From Chaetoderma sp. LZ-2023a (lineage: Eukaryota; Mollusca; Caudofoveata; Chaetodermatida; Chaetodermatidae): a stretch of DNA of 64,000 bases. Each line of letters begins with the position of its first letter. Within the stretch, counting starts at the first letter, position 1. Below are positions 18,132 to 30,664 of this stretch, one piece after another. Below the pieces are notes generated by a model that did no database searches, was not told where the DNA came from, and saw only the letters and a list, made by a program, of their open reading frames with translations. Both the position numbers and the translations under genes were made by a program. The stretch is taken from the NCBI GenBank assembly GCA_034401795.1, contig CM067365.1, forward strand, positions 15,443,434 to 15,507,433. The letters run 5' to 3'.

Positions 18132-20323
18132 TGTAGCCTCTGGGGGTACGGGCTTGTCCATCCGCATATTTCGTTCCGCAGAACCGCATGTGCATGATGC
18201 ATGGTTTAGCTGGTTAGCATTGGTTCTCTGGGTTACGGATCCTGTTTCGCGACTCCGTAATATACAAAGACCGACTCCTAGAGCCGGTGGAACGATAACG
18301 TTCCAATTGGGCCATGCGACCATAGCCGCCGAGATTGAACCACACCGTCTCATCCTGACTGTTCGTGTCACCGGTATGGCAGTCCATTACTCAATTTAGG
18401 AGTCTAGACATAATTAGTGAAATAATATATACAAACAAATAATTCGGATCGCACCAACGTGTCAAAGGGAGGTCCAGACAATTATAACCCTTGCGGCTGG
18501 AGGAGCGTAGGAATAGACACTCGCTTGTATGTTAATAAGGAGGCCCTAAGATAAATGGCCAATTATACCCACCACCATCCGCTACATCCAGAAAAGAGGC
18601 TTACACAAATGACTCCTAAAGAGCGATCATCCCTGAATACTTGTAAAGCTATCCTATCGAGCGAGAATAGCCAGATTTAGTTGATCACATGTCACGTTCG
18701 GCTAATGAGAACCTGAATAGTGATCTCAGTAAAAAAGTGATGCTGGGGGAAAAGGTAGTGCAGATTTATTGTTGCTGTATAGTGTAGCCTAGCGTACTGC
18801 GGTCCTAGTATTTTATATAATATAAACAAAATAAGTAACTAGGATGGCTGCTTCCATATATAACCAACTATCACAGTATTGACAATAAATAAGGTCGCAT
18901 AGCTTTGCGGTGCTCATTAGTTATAAGCACAAAATAAAGATAATATATACATGATAAATATATATAAACTATAAACTGCAGTCTCAGACTACCGGTCGGT
19001 ACCTATTAGTCATCAGTACCTACAAAGAAGCATAAAAATACATTAGTACAAAAATGCAATTAGATGAGTACCTATTAATCATCAGTACAGAAAAGGTTCA
19101 TAGATCACTGTAGATCATGCATCACCAATGAGGTACACGAGATGGCACGATTCTGAAGTTGCTGGGAAAATATCCGCAGCCGAACTATTGATGCGGCTCA
19201 CTAACAAAGATGGTGAAGATCATATCATTTTACAAGTTTCAATTTAAACAGAGTAAAAAAAAGTTCCATACTGCAGCGGAGGTTGGAAGCTGCAGTGTAG
19301 TAATGAAGGGATACAGTTGAAAGTTAAATGATGCATGTGAATCTTCTGTGTACACAATACATGATGCACCGCATAGCTCGTACGGCGCACCAGGCAAAGT
19401 CCCACTAGACTGTGGTCTAAAAGTTAAATATTACACACGATACATTGCACGGAGTTTGATCACCACTTTTCAGCATGATGAGTTGTTCACCAAGAATTAC
19501 CACTCGTTCTACATACTACAAGCTTGTTACATCGGGGCCTGAAGTTGTTGGAAGTGAAGGTCCCTTCTATATTTGTTTAGTTTATTTGCCCTCGGGTGTG
19601 GTCTCCCCGCGAGCATTCAAAAGTTTGGATGTGGATGCGGGCCAGAGATTCAGGATCTCAAAACCGAGTGGCACTGCTGCTGTTGCGATGAAACTAGCAG
19701 ACAGTAAGCAGTTACCCTCGTCTCTAACACTCTGGCCACCCAACCTACCACCTTTCTCTCTCGTTGAAGTGTGGTCTCGATTCTCAGTTCTGCACTCCAT
19801 TTATACTCCTCGTGACGTCATAGCGAGAGCGTCTAGCAAATCAGTGTACGAACTTTAGCCAATCAGCGTGCGAGCTCCAAGGGCAAGGACATTATCACAT
19901 GATAAACATCTTCTCTATTCACTCAGTACATGCATGCATTTATGACGTTTTCAATATTTTGAGCACAGTTTAAGTCAATTCTGATCCGTGTTTAAATGGT
20001 TAACAGTTTTGGATTCCTCGTTCTCTTCCGGTCCTGATAGGCTCCAACAATGACGAGGAGGCTACAATTTAAAGGAATTATATGCACCAATTCGGCACAT
20101 CATTAGTAGGCATTCTCTTTCAATGCTGACGTGCATTGTCAGAAAAGCGCTGATGATCTTACGGACGTAGTCAATTTAGAAAACATCTGTTATGTGGCTT
20201 ATACACGTGTACTATCCTACTAAGGAGGGGGGGGGGGGGCGTGCTCGAAACCTACCTGGGCCAGTCGTCCCGTACCAAGCTGAGCTGGGATGGTCCGTAC
20301 CCATCCGGACGATCTGCGCTACA
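18132..20323 (-). repeat. Gypsy 3' LTR (2.2 kb, internally deleted)
   Basis: Matches the right LTR from TGTAGCCTCTGGGG at its plus-strand left end to GCTACA at 20323. Relative to the right LTR it lacks about 1.1 kb at position ~18452 (equivalent to 30965-32087). The solo LTR at 20462-23553 contains that segment, so the left LTR lost it. A TATA box read on the minus strand lies at 19806-19799 with a TGACGTCA site just upstream (19813-19820). AATAAA on the minus strand occurs near 18768. Confidence 0.88.
19799..19820 (-). promoter_or_regulatory. LTR core promoter: CRE and TATA box
   Basis: Read on the minus strand: TGACGTCA (a perfect CREB/ATF palindrome), a short spacer, then GTATAAAT. The other LTRs have GCATAAAAGG (33476-33467) and TATAAAAG (20942-20949) in the corresponding place, so this is the conserved transcription start region of the family. 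Confidence 0.6.
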
Positions 20324-20337
20324 CCACCCCCTCCTAG
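20324..20337 (-). promoter_or_regulatory. Polypurine tract
   Basis: On the minus strand CTAGGAGGGGGTGG lies directly before the TGTAGC start of the 3' LTR, the position where plus-strand DNA synthesis is primed in LTR retrotransposons. It fixes the inner boundary of the 3' LTR. Confidence 0.75.
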
Positions 20338-20461
20338 TTTAATACCTGTGGCAAATGATACCGCAACGCGGATCGAGAGCATGGGAGAATAGTAGGCAAG
20401 AACTATAGACTTCTCGAGTAGGCGTGTAGCCCAGAGGAGTAGTGACACAAGAGACGCATGG
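20338..20461 (-). other. Short internal segment between 3' LTR and solo LTR
   Basis: About 124 bp of non-coding internal Gypsy sequence that separates the two opposite LTRs. It is the loop of the palindrome they form. Confidence 0.6.
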
Positions 20462-23400
20462 TGTAGTTCAGATCGACCGGTCAGGTAGAGGTATAAGCGT
20501 ATATGCGCCTATGGGAGAGATTTCATCGTAAAAACGACTAAGTTCGTTAAAACGTGTAGCGCGCATGCACATGCTTACCGCTGTATTGACAGAGCGTATA
20601 TATCATGTCTAAGATAGGATAGCACTTTTAGTGTACCGAGTAGGTACAATGTAATCCTTTATACTTGCTTGTTCCCACTGAATCCAGTATGATTCAAGAC
20701 CAGAATTCGACGGGCTTTCCAAATCTGTAAACTATTTCAAAATCGGTTAAGAAATGACTGAGTTATCCACGGAAAATCCCTTTGATTATCTTCAAAGTAT
20801 TGCCATGACGTCATAACCACGTGTACGCAGAAGTTCTAGAATGTTCTAGAACATTCGTCTGCGTCATTATTAGCTGCGCGCTGATTGGCTATTGCTCGGC
20901 CGATGATTGGTTGAGGCCTGCACCTATGACATCACGAGTAGTATAAAAGGAGAATATGTGATTCTACAGATGTAGAGGCAGTGATGTTCTTTGGTGGATG
21001 AATCGCCAGATCTTTCGGCCATGACAAAAAGTGGTTATTCAACCGCCCCCGCACTGATGTCGTGCAGGTTTATTTAAACTTTTTGACCGCAGCAAGTAAA
21101 CTTTGCCCAGTACGTCTTAAGAGCTAACTGATGTACCCCGCACCGTTAACCTTAGTTATGCATCTTCTTCCATATTCAACAACCCACGTTGATAAATGGG
21201 TCGTTCTTAACTTTCATCCGTACCATCGGTGTACGGGAACTTTCTTCGTAGCTGTAATGTTATTGTAGAACTGACTGTTCATTAGACATTCTTATATTGT
21301 GATTACCATCCTGAGTTCGCTCCGCTCCCATTCTGGACTGCATGCGGGAATCCTGTTTGTGGGAACCGACTTGCGGGAACTTTCCAGCTTCCAGAGAACG
21401 CGTCGACTCATGTCACACCAAGGGTGACGTATCAATTTCAGTAACACGATAGCCGGTCATTAAGAATGGCTACAGACTATTCAAGTAACTATACTTAACA
21501 TATTTAATTATTCCGTTAACTACAACTTTAATGGTTATACTTTATCCTTGTAAACGGTCCCGATGACTAAAAGGAACCATAACGGTCTTAGGGCCGCTAG
21601 TTATAATTTCTTTATCTGTTTATGGTTATTCTTATTTTACTGTAAGGTGTTTTTACTAACCGCACCCTAGTAGGTCTGCCAACCTGTACTATATATATAT
21701 TATTCTGATCATTTCACATTGTATTACCTGTACTGGTTAGTTTTATATATGGCGAGCAGCCACCCGTTCATATGTTTTGTTTATTTGTAGAAAACGTAGG
21801 ACTGCAGTGCAAGTAGGAAACACTATACGGCAACATTTATATATGCATCACTTTCTCCCGCCACCAACAATTTTTCACTGAGGTCGCTGTCCGTGCTATA
21901 ATTCTGTTTAGCCCGGCATGCTACCGACTAAAAGACTGTCTATTTAGCTCAATAGGATAGGTTTAATATGATTGGAGACAATTTGTTCGTCAAGAGACAC
22001 ATAGTGTACACCTCTTTCCCGGTAGTTGCGATAATTTAGCCCCGCACTCCGGCAAGGTTGTGTAAAATTGGCCAACATACCTATTGGGCCTCATATTTAT
22101 AAGTTATTGTTTCTCTTCATGTTCCACTAAGCCTTATGGCTGCTTAATTGTTTGGATGTCCCTATCCGCACCATGGACTGATCCGACCCTGGGAAACTAT
22201 TGGGGTTTCCGAGCGGTGATGGCCAGGGTGTGGTGTTACACACACCTCCCGTGTATCTTCTGATACCTAGTAGTTAGTTATCCTTGCCAATGTAGGAAGC
22301 ACTGCGAAAACATATTATAATTATTAATTTCTTTCTCATCCTCTAGGAAGTCTCCCCCGCACCGTAGTGCATATCTGGGCAACTTGCATTTAAACCTAAC
22401 ATTAGGTTAAAAGGTTAGCTCCATAGGACCTGGTGACAGGGGAGATACGCATCCCCACCGAATTCTGTAAGAATGTCTGGGCAAGATGTTAGGATCTGCC
22501 ACGCCCTCACGGGAAGGACATTCACGGTGGGTATTCGTCCCCTCTTACCCCCACCGTAACGATAGATCAGTTGCCTAAACTTGCTTATGTGAAAAGTAGC
22601 CATTGTCCTGAGACATTTTATATGGCGCAAGATGTCCGGATTCTTACCAAGCTCGGAGGTCTTGCGAAATAACATGTATGCACGCTGTCTTGAGTGTTGA
22701 TGTCTTAGAACATCTGCTCTCAATGGCAGCCGTATCTAAAAGCTAGGTAGGGCGCCCACCATTTGCGGCCTAAACTAGTTCTTGTCTCTAAAAACTAAAT
22801 GTTAGGTTAGGCATAGAAGAAGGCCTGCATAAATAAGAGCAGCACCTACTAATTCAGCCTATTTGAAACTACATAAAACGGTGACATAGGAATCGCTCGG
22901 AAATCGCTCGTCCCATCTTCACGTAAAACAGCACGCAACATTATAATCATTATTTCACTAGGTATGGTCTTTTCTTTATAACACTTTGGTTGAATATTAG
23001 AGTGGGCCCTTTCTGGCCGATACTCTTCTCCCGCTTTAAGCGGTGGCAACATTTTCCTGTGACGGAGGCCCGTGCGAGGCACTTGCCTCTCGCAAGAATT
23101 CAGTGATGACGACCTGTGTGAGGCTACGACTTCTCAACCAGAAATAGCATCAGAAGTAATGCCTGCGTGAGGCACAAAGATTTTCGCCACTATAAAAGAT
23201 AACCTTCTTTCCTTTCAGCTTGGAGGTATAATAGCTTATATTAAGTTAATCAGTGATCTCATATGCGGTGGTCTCCTTTGCGGGGATACCTCTGCGGACC
23301 TACGAGTCTGTGTGGTACCTCCGGGAGTCCCGCGTTTGAAAGTTCATCAGGCTGTCTCTATGTCTTGTATTTTCGTATGCTCATTTTTGTCTAGCAAACT

Positions 23401-23553
23401 TGACAATCTGTTTTAGTAGACTTATTTAGGTCACCAATCAAATATTGTAAGTCCATAGATCACGAAATTGCTATGGAAAGGCATACCGGTGACACAAACT
23501 CATGGGCTGATACTGTTGTGTTTAATGTCTGTGACGCTACCACGTGAGCTACA
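20462..23553 (+). repeat. Solo LTR of the same Gypsy family, opposite orientation
   Basis: Starts TGTAGTTCAGATCGACCGG and ends GTGAGCTACA. Segments along its length align with the reverse complement of the right LTR, for example GAAACTATTGGGGTTTCC at ~22193 against ~32067, and CCTATCCTATTGAGCTAAAT-type sequence near 21950. Length (3092 bp) equals the full LTR. It is more diverged than the two element LTRs are from each other. A TATA box (TATAAAAG, 20942) and a TGACGTCA (20806) lie near its 5' end. No flanking direct repeat was found. Confidence 0.8.
20806..20949 (+). promoter_or_regulatory. Solo LTR promoter: CRE and TATA box
   Basis: TGACGTCA at 20806-20813, a second half-conserved TGACATCA near 20926, and TATAAAAG at 20942-20949, in the order expected of the family promoter. 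The solo LTR could still initiate plus-strand transcription across 21-23 kb. Confidence 0.5.
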
Positions 23554-25196
23554 ATAGTTTATCAGAGAAGAGCATATAGAGGTGCAAGAGTTTGGGAGGG
23601 AGGCATACTTTTGAATTAGATTTTTGGCTTGGTATATATTTCCAGACTGTTTCTTTTTTTTTATATCGTGGTGCATGCTCTTTTCTTTTTATTTTATTTT
23701 AGTACAATAATTTCCCAAAAAATAGCTCACATGGGCATTCTCTTGGCAATGGATAATTAGATTTCCGCAGAGAATGCCCAAACTCCAATGTACCTAAATT
23801 ACAGTAATATATAAAAAATATACGTAATATATACTATATAAACACATGTATACATGCATCTATACATATCATATTGCAGTAATCCAGTAATTACGTATGC
23901 ATGCCAATATATGAGGGCATGTATACAGCATGGCCCGTTTTGGCGGGTCCACACGGATAGCTCTCGCCATCCATCAATCCGTCTCGTTATTCTAAAACGA
24001 GAAGAAAATTAATAATAAGAAGAATAGTATATAATAATAATAATGGTTAAAAGGTCTATCAGGCAGCCCCAGCAATAGCATAATGCCTGATCTTCCCTAG
24101 TGTCGAGTTTGGATGGAAGATGAAATTTCAGTGCGCGCTTTCCTCTTTTTATAGATTTTGATGTCACAGGAGGGTGGATGACCACGCCCTGAAGTTTCTG
24201 GGTGATTTGGCCACCTCCCTACACGGATTTTCAGAACTTCAATTTCCTAAAGTCTAATTATATATTCCCTTCGTAAGAAGATAAATATAACTATAAAAAG
24301 GGAGGACAGTGGCTTTCATCTCCATTCCACGGGAAATCAGGTCTCCAATCAAAATTAAAATCCAGAACTACTTATTCCTGTGGATGCTCACCTTTTAATT
24401 AGTGTGATGTGGTTTTTAAGTTAGATGCTTATTAACTCGCATGTTCAACTTTCAGGATGGAATGCCCTATGGGGTGTGGGAGAGCGTGATTATGTCTGCA
24501 GTCGTGAACCCGACTCATCACCTCATGCCTCTTCCATCACGTCATGGTAGCCACGTGGGAGGGCGGTTCTCTTGTTTATTATTGTCTGATCCAATTTACC
24601 AGAAAACAGTGGTGTTGATCACATGATTCTTGTTTTGAAAGCACGTGGTTGATCGGAATCTTAGGTGGCTTTGTTTATTGTCGAGATTTACTGATGCAGA
24701 TTAGTCATATTTGATGCATATTCGAGCCGAGAGTCTACTGAACAGGCTCCTTCCCCGCCCACCACCAGCCCGGGGGTGGGGGTGTGTGTGGCTGTGTTGC
24801 GGGATGCTCCCTCTGAAACAGCAAACTCTCTCATATCTGAAGATTGGCAGTTAGGAGACGACGAGTGGAATGTGAAACGGATGAGACGTGTGATGTCCGA
24901 ACTCGGTGTGGAGATGAGAGATGCGAGTTGAAGTGGGGGTGGTGTCGTGAATGGAGAGGGAGCGACCTGCAGTGGGGGTGGCCTTGCGATTTTGGGACTT
25001 GGAGGGAGAGTGCACTGAGTTGTGCGGTTTGCCTCTTATCGAGAACAGCACAAGGTCTCATCTAACCTCTTCACTTCCATGCTATTTATTACATGTTCCA
25101 CCCCACAGGAGGCATGACCCAGGACAGACTCGGCCTCCGCTTGTTGTAACTCTATAATTGGGGTAATAGCATGAAGTGGGTGGGAATGGGAAGAGG
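23554..25196 (-). other. Gypsy internal 3' region, non-coding
   Basis: Sequence between the end of integrase and the solo LTR. I see no persuasive ORF. It contains a 12-bp inverted repeat, TGGGCATTCTCT and AGAGAATGCCCA (about 23731-23782), an AT-rich patch at 23800-23880, a small hairpin near 23982, and a G-rich purine stretch at 24860-25020. The overlapping ORFs at 24831-25065 in several frames follow from biased composition. Confidence 0.5.
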
Positions 25197-26560
25197 TCAG
25201 AGGAACAACTTTTCCATCCTTCCCCTTGGACAACATAAACGAGAGTCTTCTGATATGACTTCCTGGCTTGGTAGGAGAGGGGCTGAACTGGCACTGCGGT
25301 GCCTAGCACTAACATCGGGAATACATGTTTCCGTAAAGACATCTGTCTGGGTACTGGTGTTACGTGAAACGCCCAGCCCGAGCACTGCCACTGGGTCATC
25401 TCTAACACAAGGTTTAATTCGATCAAAGTGGATGACTGAGGTCAGGCCATCCGAGGCGTGGATCCAGTAGGTCACGTCCGACTTCTTATCTACTACCACA
25501 TAGGGGCCTTTCCACTGGTAACTCAGTTTACTCGGCACGTCTGCAGAACGTTGCGTATCGTGAACCCAAATCATTGTTCCTGCCTCATACGCATCTCTAT
25601 GCACTTACCGGTCATTGCCATGTTTTCTTACGCCAGTGCGCATTGGATAAAGATTCTCTTACTAACTCATGGGCGTGTGCTATCCTGTCCCACGTGAGTT
25701 CTATGTAGAGAGATTTCTCTCCTGGAATTCTGGGCATGGCCAGATCCAAGGGCAGGGCTAATTCATGGCCTAACATTAACCGAGCCAGTGTATAACCCAT
25801 GCTGGAATGTATTGAAGTGTGGTATGCCATGAGCACGTATGGGAGTTGTAAATCCCAATCGCGACAATCAATGTGCGTTTCCATAGTCAACATCTCCGTG
25901 AGAGTTCTATTGAATCTCTCTACCATCCCATCACCACGTGGATTGTATGGTGTTGTTCTTGTTTTGACTATGTGAAAGAAGTTGCAGAGCTCGGAGATCA
26001 GCCGCCTCTCAAAATTACTTCCATGGTCAGAGTGCAATTCATAGGGCATGTCGAAGTGGCAGAACACACTGCTAGACAGGACCTCCACTACTGTGGATGC
26101 CTCTTGGTCCGGTAAAATATCTTGCAATACGAGGATGTACTTGCTTCCTTCATCCATCATATTCAAGGGTCCGAGAGCATCAATAGCCACTCAGTCCCAT
26201 GGTGCACCAACAATTATAATTTGTAGCGGTGCGGTGTGGTGCTGGCCAACAGCGCATCTTTGACACGGGATACATTTGGCGACCCATGCCTTTACACCAT
26301 CGCGTATCCCAATCCAGTGGAATCTTTGTTTGATGCGTTCCACAGTTCTTTCGATGGCTAAATATCCAGTGCTGTCATGGAGTTCACAATACACCCTTTG
26401 TCTTTCCTGGTATTTCCAGTTGCGATCACTGAACGGACCACCTAGTAGTCTACACAGGATGCAGCCTAGGCTAGGTGTCTTTCCCATATATGCGTATGAG
26501 ATTGAGGACCATGCCCGTAAGAAATATGATCGAGGAACATGGCCCATGGGACAATTAGTC
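25197..26560 (-). pseudogene. Gypsy integrase
   Basis: Minus strand, in order: the HHCC zinc domain (H-x3-GH-like HDSTGYLAIERT, then KCIPCQRC) in 26547-26191; the catalytic core with AIDALGPL (first Asp), LHSDHGSNFE (second Asp) and NPRGDGMVERFNRTL (Glu) in 26190-25612; and a GPY/F-like module WKGPYVVVDKKSDVTYWI in 25604-25197. A TGA separates the zinc domain from the core where a CGA Arg codon would fit, and a stop and frame change separate core and tail at ~25608. The DDE triad itself is intact. Confidence 0.9.
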
Positions 26561-28110
26561 TAACATGAGATCGAGAACTATGCTCATAAAAGCATGATTG
26601 AGGAACATAGCCCACAATCTTTTCATGTGATTCCCCTCTCACGCATATACCTTCCTGTTTCCCAAAGAATCACTTTTTATGACCTCTTATCACAGGAGGC
26701 ATGGCTCGCAATACGAACGCTTGCCATGGCCTGACTGTACATTGAGCCATCTTGATCACACACAACCAGCAAAGGGTCGATGAACTGACAGGATCAAGAT
26801 GACCGGTCAGTGACCCAGTTGATAGCGATTACCATCTGAGCTCATGCTCAGGGGCAACAGATGGTCTGATCTGCATCTATTTACCAACAGAATGCCAACT
26901 TTGATAATTTCCCCTGGCCTTGCCTGTACAGATGCATCAGTATGTAAGATGAAATCGAGGTTACGGTTAGGATGAGCAAGAATTGGTGTGGTTGTCAAAT
27001 GTTCCTTCAATACCATGAAGGAACCTTCACACTCACTCCTCCACTGGAATGGTCGATCTTTCTCAGTGATCTGGAATAACGGGGATGCAATCTCACTAAA
27101 ATGACGGATGTACAGGCGGTAATAGTGGCAGAGACCGCGGAAGCTCCTCGTGTTGGTGACTGAAGTGGGGGACTGCCACTCTGCTACTGCTTTTGTTTTA
27201 GAAGGTTGTGTAGCCACTCCATCTACGGATATTACATGGCCCAGGAATTCGACGATCTGTCTAAAGATATGACACTTCTTGGGTTTGAGCTTGAAGTTGG
27301 CAGTATGGAACCGCATCAGAGCCTTGTCAAAACAGGGTCTGCTCAAATGAAGAGCCAAAGACGGTTACATCGTCAATATAACAGAGACATATTTCCCATT
27401 GCAAGGTAGTTAATACCTGCTCAATGAGATGCTCGAACGTTCCGGGAGAGTTGCACAGGCCGTAGGGCATCTTGTAGAATTGGAGAAGACTGTCTCGGCA
27501 GACAAATGCGGTCTTCTCTATGTCAGCCTCATCCATGGCCACCTGCCAGTACCCACTAGCCAGATCAATTGTATAAATCCATTTGGCTCCAGACAAGGAA
27601 TCTAGGGCCTGATCTAACTGATCTATCAGTGGTAACGAATACGCGTCCTTGACGCTTAGATCATTAAGGTGGCGGTAGTCGATACAAAACCGCAAAGATC
27701 CATCCTTTTCGCCTGCTAGTACTATGGGACTGGCCCAGCGTGACGCTGAGGGCTCTATGATTCCTGTCCACAACATGTCGTTAACCTGTTGGGGTGCTTC
27801 CGCTTCCTTGTGAATGGGGAGATGTCGAACTGGCTGTCGTATGGGTCGATTGTTTCTGGTATCAATGGAGTGTCGCACGAGATGAGCTTCTCCCATGTCC
27901 ATGTCTCCTGTGGAGAAGCTCTCTCGATATTTGTGTAGTACTCGCCGTATGCCACGTTTGTGAGATTGTGTTAAACCAACTGTGGCACGCAAATATATGT
28001 CATGCATATTTTCTGATAAATTATCCTCAGAACCTGTTGCTGGTGTAGGTCCAGTGGGGGTGTCTCCAGTGATATCATATCCACCAAATGGCAACAACGA
28101 ACACACGGGA
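26561..28110 (-). pseudogene. Gypsy reverse transcriptase and RNase H
   Basis: Minus strand 28106-27327 encodes the RT fingers and palm: PSASRWASPIVLAGEKDGSL, FCIDYRHLN, YTIDLASGYWQ, KMPYGLCNSPGTFEHLIEQV and the catalytic CYIDDVTVFG. A frameshift near 27350 leads to 27358-26807 with KCHIFRQIVEFLGHVIS, GLCHYYRLYIRHFSEIA and the RNase H start FILHTDAS, after which the frame degenerates and the rest of RNase H (26560-26800) is unreadable. This is a standard Ty3/Gypsy pol, with RT catalytic residues preserved. Confidence 0.92.
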
Positions 28111-28395
28111 CTAGTGTTATTGGGTCCGCTGTTCCATTGAATGACCTCAAGGGTATGTGATCATTGTTGGTGGTGTCTATGATCATCCATGGTCTGGCGC
28201 AGTGAGAGGCAATTATGTATTCGGGGTCGGGCTCCAGCATGGCTATGTGTGTGTTGTCTCCTAACTGTGGTGCGGTGACCCATAAGATCTCCTCGCTCAC
28301 AGCTCAACCGTTGCTGTCGAAGTTAATATCACTGCACAGGTGTCGTACAGTGATGATTCTGGTCCACGGGGTATGCGACAGCCATGTATGTCTAG

Positions 28396-28960
28396 CTAGT
28401 GTTGTCTGCAATGATTGATAGTTTCACTGGCACTGAGGAAATCAGAACCTAACAGGGCGTCGTTTTGAATAGAGGCAACTACAACTCGCTGGATGAATTG
28501 CATTTCCTCTATTTGTATTACGAGGTTTACTGTACCAGCCACCGGAACATCGGCTCTGGTAGCTGTGTGTAGAAACTCTACTGAACAGACAAGCACTCTT
28601 ATATATTACTTTACGGTGTGCTTGCAGAAGAGTTTCTAATGATACTGTTTGCGGAATCTCTTTTGGTGCAGTGGCATCCTGTATGTAGTCAGTTTGCTTC
28701 TGTATAGCTTCCATGAGTGCAATCGGTGGCTGAGTGAGGAAGTGACCAACTCGTCGTCGTCGCTGCTGCTGTATTTGCTTAGGTGATGACGAAGCTGGGT
28801 GTAGCAATGGTGGTGTAATTGATGCTGATGGGCTGTACTGAGAGTATGTGTACACAGCAGTTTGGACAGGACTAGAGCGGTGGCGACATAGGGTAACCTG
28901 CGCCAGCGACTTGGGACAATGCATCATAGGATGTTTAGTAGACGCGTAAAAGAAACAGTG
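28396..28960 (-). pseudogene. Gypsy protease region and second zinc-knuckle relic
   Basis: Minus strand 28596-28396 contains a C-terminal aspartic-protease-like stretch (VASIQNDALLGSDFLSA) upstream of RT. The Asp-Thr/Ser-Gly active site is not readable because frames shift in 28600-28700. Upstream, HCFFYASTKHPMMHC keeps the C-x2-Y-x4-H-x4-C spacing of a zinc knuckle with the second Cys changed to Tyr. A Gln/Arg-rich run (QIQQQRRRRVGHF) lies between. The assignment to protease rests on position plus one motif. Confidence 0.5.
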
Positions 28961-29480
28961 GCGATGCTGTTGTTTGTCATGCTGTTTGTGGTGCTTCTTT
29001 ATGCGGATCCAAGATGCAGAGTGCTGACTTGCATACCACCAAGTGGCACCGGGTATTGAGTATTTTGGTGGCGGGTCATGGTGCTTGTATAAACGTTGTT
29101 TCATTGGAGGTGCTACAACCAACCACTGCCGTTTTACATAGGAAAGAGGGTTTGTGAGATGCGTTTATTGCGGGGTCACAACTTTTCACAGTGGGGGTGG
29201 GGTGTGGGCGGTGCTGCAGATGCAGTATGCATTGTGGGCGCCAACTTATGTGACGCCAGGTGTGTGGTGTTGGATACTGTTGCTCAGGTAGCGTTCTTGG
29301 TTGTTGTGAATGTATCTGCCTGATGTTGCTGTTTGAAGACCATAGTTGAGCCGGGTTGCAGGAGTGGGCACTGAAGTGACTCTCTAATCAGTGCCCCTTC
29401 TAGTTTAATGGGGCTCTGGCTGCGGTGTACGTCGGTCATATGTTGGAGTTGTGGAAGGATGACGGTGCTGACATCGTTCC
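28961..29480 (-). other. Gag-pro linker, degenerate
   Basis: Low-quality coding remnants on the minus strand between the CCHC knuckle and the protease region, with stops in all frames. The Thr/Pro/Gln-rich composition is typical of Gypsy linkers. No domain is recognised. Confidence 0.4.
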
Positions 29481-30590
29481 TTCCAGTGGCCCGGCTGACC
29501 ACATCCGAAACATGCGCTAGGTGGCTGTATATGTTGAGCTGCATTACTTGGTGTCGGCCGTGTAGTCTGCTGGGTGGCGACGGTGATGTTGAGTGATGTA
29601 ACTAAGTTAGTATGTTAGTGAGTGCTGAGATTTGTTTTGTTATCTCCTCTAACCTATCGTACATAACTTGCCTGTTGTTATAATTATGTTGGTTCCCGCG
29701 TCCTGTGGCATTATTGTGGCCTCCCCGGTGGGACTGGCCACGCCCCCTTCCTCTGTGCACGTGATCTTGACTGGTGGGGTGTTCATTCTGTCATGTGTTG
29801 TGAGGGCCTGGTGCTGGTGCTGATGTGGATGCAGTGTCGGTCACGATGAGATGTGCATCGTTTAACTCATTAATAGGATGTGATTGGTGGTGATTAGCTT
29901 TTTCCCTCTCCAAGAAGTGTTCTATCCTGACTGCCGTTGCAGGCATGGACTGTAGTTTATAGTGTTCGAGGAGAAACAGCTTTTCTTTGAGCTGGCTCAC
30001 CACTCAACACATCGATAAAGGTATCGAGATGTAGATGCGTTACTCCCTCATGATTTGCACTGGGGTAAGCGCATGTGACAAGTTGTCTTCATAGATTTTT
30101 CAATTGTAGATGGCTAGTTTCAACGAGGGCCATGCCCCCGAATCACTCCAATAACGTGCTTTCCAGTTCCGTGTAAGTTGGCGTGCTGTCAGACCCCAAA
30201 TCTGCCAGGACCTGAATGGCCTAGCCTGACAGTTTTGCGGCCGGATACTCCCCCATTTGCCGATCCATCTGCTGGTTGGTACGGCTGATAATCTCGAATT
30301 GACATTTATGGTTCGCCCAGTCACTCTTGCCATCAAATTGTGTTTTTTCGACCGCGATCCAGCATGGGTGTTAGTCGCCTATCACGGATGTCTGACAAGG
30401 TGATGTAATGGGTACCCACCTGTGAGGCATCACGGAATGTCCCCTCGCTGATCGGCGAATACTTATGTTGATACGGTGCCGGTATTTCCGTAATGGGGAA
30501 ATTAAGTCATGATCAGTTAGGACACGTGCGGCTCTCCTATCATAAGATGCTACTTCCACGTCTAAGGAATTTTGTTCATCTGATGAAGGA
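29481..30590 (-). pseudogene. Gypsy Gag with CCHC zinc knuckle
   Basis: Minus strand. A capsid-type segment from about 30345 reads FDGKSDWANHKCQFEI, then NQQMDRQMGEYPAAKLSG, a TAG, AIQVLADLGSD and, after a TGA, FGGMALVETSHLQL, matching the retrotransposon gag domain. After further breaks, 30003-29791 carries a helical C-terminal capsid part (QLKEKLFLLEHYKLQSMP). At about 29538-29497 the nucleocapsid knuckle CFGCGQPGHWKERC is intact (C-x2-C-x4-H-x4-C). No clean start codon was found; reading is possible upstream from about 30500. Confidence 0.8.
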
Positions 30591-30639
30591 GACTGAAACG
30601 CACATGTGTTGAGTGTGGGTGTGGGTTCGCTTCTTATTA

Positions 30640-30662
30640 TTCGAGCCCCACATCAGGCGCCA
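30640..30662 (-). promoter_or_regulatory. tRNA primer-binding site
   Basis: Two bases inside the 5' LTR the minus strand reads TGGCGCCTGATGTGGGGCTC and then GAA. This is the complement of a tRNA 3' end: CCA, discriminator G, a 7-nt acceptor strand and a T-arm beginning TTCGA. The tRNA species is not identified here. It marks the start of reverse transcription and the inner edge of the 5' LTR. Confidence 0.8.
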
Positions 30663-30664
30663 CT

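Noticed and set aside
18190-18260. tRNA-like A and B box words within the LTR (TTTAGCTGGTTAG, GTTTCGCGACTCC)
   Set aside because: No cloverleaf can be folded with proper acceptor and anticodon stems, and the words are not kept in the right LTR.
19475-19858. 127-aa ORF and the related ORF at 33231-33539
   Set aside because: Both lie in the LTRs, antisense to the element, and the two copies differ by indels that ignore frame.
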